From: UBA11612 sp965228575
GTDB lineage: Bacteria; Pseudomonadota; Alphaproteobacteria; Rhodospirillales; Rhodospirillaceae
Assembly: GCA_965228575.1 (NCBI GenBank)
Contig: CBDDHW010000022.1
Span: 1-14,114 of the forward strand
Reading direction: 5' to 3'
DNA length: 14,114 nucleotides
Positions 13,525 to 14,114 of this stretch are shown here, piece by piece. How positions within the stretch are numbered: position 1 is the stretch's first letter; every line of letters starts with the position of its first letter. The notes under the pieces are model-generated. The model was not told the DNA's origin. It did no database searches and saw only the letters and a list, made by a program, of their open reading frames with translations. A program made the translations under genes and the position numbers.

Positions 13525-13864
13525 ATGGAAAAAATGCAAGCGCTCGCCGAGCAGACGGCAGGCATGGCGGCAAGCGGTCCCGCGGACTTTTGGTATTTGC
13601 TAACCATTTTTGTCCTCGCCGTGTTTGTCGGCTTTTACGTGGTGTGGAGCGTTACACCGGCGCTGCATTCCTCCGCTCATGGCGGTCACCAACGCGGTCT
13701 CGAGCGTTATTATCGTCGGGGCCATTCTCGCCGCCGGGCCCGAAGCGTTTGGCCCATCGAAAATTCTCGGCTTCCTCGCCGTAGTTCTGGCATCGGTAAA
13801 TATCTTCGGCGGTTTCATCGTAACCCAGCGCATGCTTCAAATGTTTAAGAAAAAAGGCAAATAG
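13525..13864 (+). pseudogene. pntAB: NAD(P) transhydrogenase subunit alpha part 2, single-base frameshift
   Basis: PntAB supplies the first membrane helices of the transhydrogenase proton channel. The ATG at 13525 (ribosome-binding site GGAGG, 13515-13519) gives MEKMQALAEQTAGMAASG, then the helix WYLLTIFVLAVFVGFYVVW and SVTPALHS. At residue 48-50 similarity stops and the frame runs into an Arg-rich tail to TAA at 13846-13848. The expected continuation, PLMAVTNAVSSVIIVGAILA then LGFLAVVLASVNIFGGFIVT and MFKKKGK, is in the next frame, ending at TAG 13862-13864. One extra base within TCCTCC (13669-13674) explains it; removing one C or the T restores the protein at about 112 residues, the normal length. 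The downstream half is fully conserved, and the site has no stop, pseudoknot or Shine-Dalgarno stimulator that I can see. A sequencing or assembly error, or a recent mutation, is likelier than programmed shifting. Confidence 0.9.
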
Positions 13865-13873
13865 GAAATCGTC

Positions 13874-14114
13874 ATGACATTGGGCGTCACACTCTTTGCC
13901 TACATTATCGCAGGCATATTTTTCATTCTGACCTTGCGCGGCCTTTCCAATCCGGAAACGTCTCGCCGAGGAAATACCCTTGGCATGATCGGTATGACAA
14001 TCGCGATCGTCACCACCATCGCATCGCCTGTTGTGCAAAGTTATACATGGATTATCGGCGGCATAGCTGTAGGCGGTTTGATCGGCGCAATCATCGCCAA
14101 GAAAATTGAAATGA
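13874..14114 (+). CDS. pntB: NAD(P) transhydrogenase subunit beta, N-terminal part (cut by window edge)
   Basis: The 80 residues from ATG (13874-13876) to the window end match the start of PntB: three or so hydrophobic helices, FAYIIAGIFFILTLRGLS (8-25), the hallmark SNPETSRRGNTLGMIGM (25-41), and TIAIVTTIA followed by WIIGGIAVGGLIGAIIAKKI. PntB carries the remaining channel helices and the NADP-binding dIII domain; the full protein is usually about 460 residues, so most lies beyond the window. AGGAAA (13863-13868), overlapping the pntAB stop codon, serves as ribosome-binding site, so translation of pntB is probably coupled to correct termination in the pntAB frame. It shows no defect in the part visible. 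Confidence 0.95.
   Translation, partial: MTLGVTLFAYIIAGIFFILTLRGLSNPETSRRGNTLGMIGMTIAIVTTIASPVVQSYTWIIGGIAVGGLIGAIIAKKIEM

Noticed and set aside
13669..13674. Programmed +1 frameshift in pntAB
   Set aside because: No in-frame stop at the slip site, no upstream Shine-Dalgarno-like stimulator and no evident downstream structure; PntAB is not known to me to use recoding.
13610..13864. Separate 84-codon gene starting at 13610
   Set aside because: Its first 20 or so codons are out of frame with PntAB; only from PLMAVTN on is it meaningful, as the second half of the frameshifted pntAB.

Overview
The window reads as core chromosome of an alphaproteobacterium with a moderate G+C content. The main clues are a 41-residue zinc-free L36 of the alphaproteobacterial kind, a GapR (DUF2312) nucleoid protein beside a DUF1244 protein, an N-formylglutamate amidohydrolase-family gene near pyruvate kinase, and a proton-translocating transhydrogenase split into three genes as in Rhodospirillum. 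A rhodospirillalean-like lineage is a guess. I see no phage, IS element, CRISPR array, tRNA or rRNA.

Layout: a membrane-anchored FKBP prolyl isomerase runs off the left edge (minus strand). A 268-bp gap holding a possible gene remnant separates it from a small lipoprotein gene (plus). Next is rpmJ (plus), with its own promoter and a strong intrinsic terminator, convergent with pyk (minus). An EamA-family transporter lies upstream of pyk on the same strand. From about 3.9 to 5.8 kb, four plus-strand genes follow: a small exported protein with a TTG start, the N-formylglutamate amidohydrolase-family protein, the DUF1244 protein and gapR. Pyk, this hydrolase, DUF1244 and GapR are, as I recall, commonly neighbours in alphaproteobacteria.

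A minus-strand pair follows: a long-chain acyl-CoA synthetase and, six bases downstream, a 56-residue protein with two membrane helices that is easy to miss. Divergent from it are an M3 oligoendopeptidase F gene and an ABC1/UbiB-family kinase gene. A DUF3108 exported-protein gene converges on them. At the right edge is the pnt operon: pntAA (complete), pntAB and pntB (cut by the window end).

The clearest anomaly is a single-base frameshift in pntAB. The N-terminal half is in one frame and the well-conserved C-terminal half in another, while the flanking pnt genes look intact. Other points are the unlisted small membrane protein, paired direct repeats upstream of pyk, a hairpin just before the pntAA ribosome-binding site, and a possible remnant at 540-707. 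I find no convincing new multi-gene system; most of the window is housekeeping.
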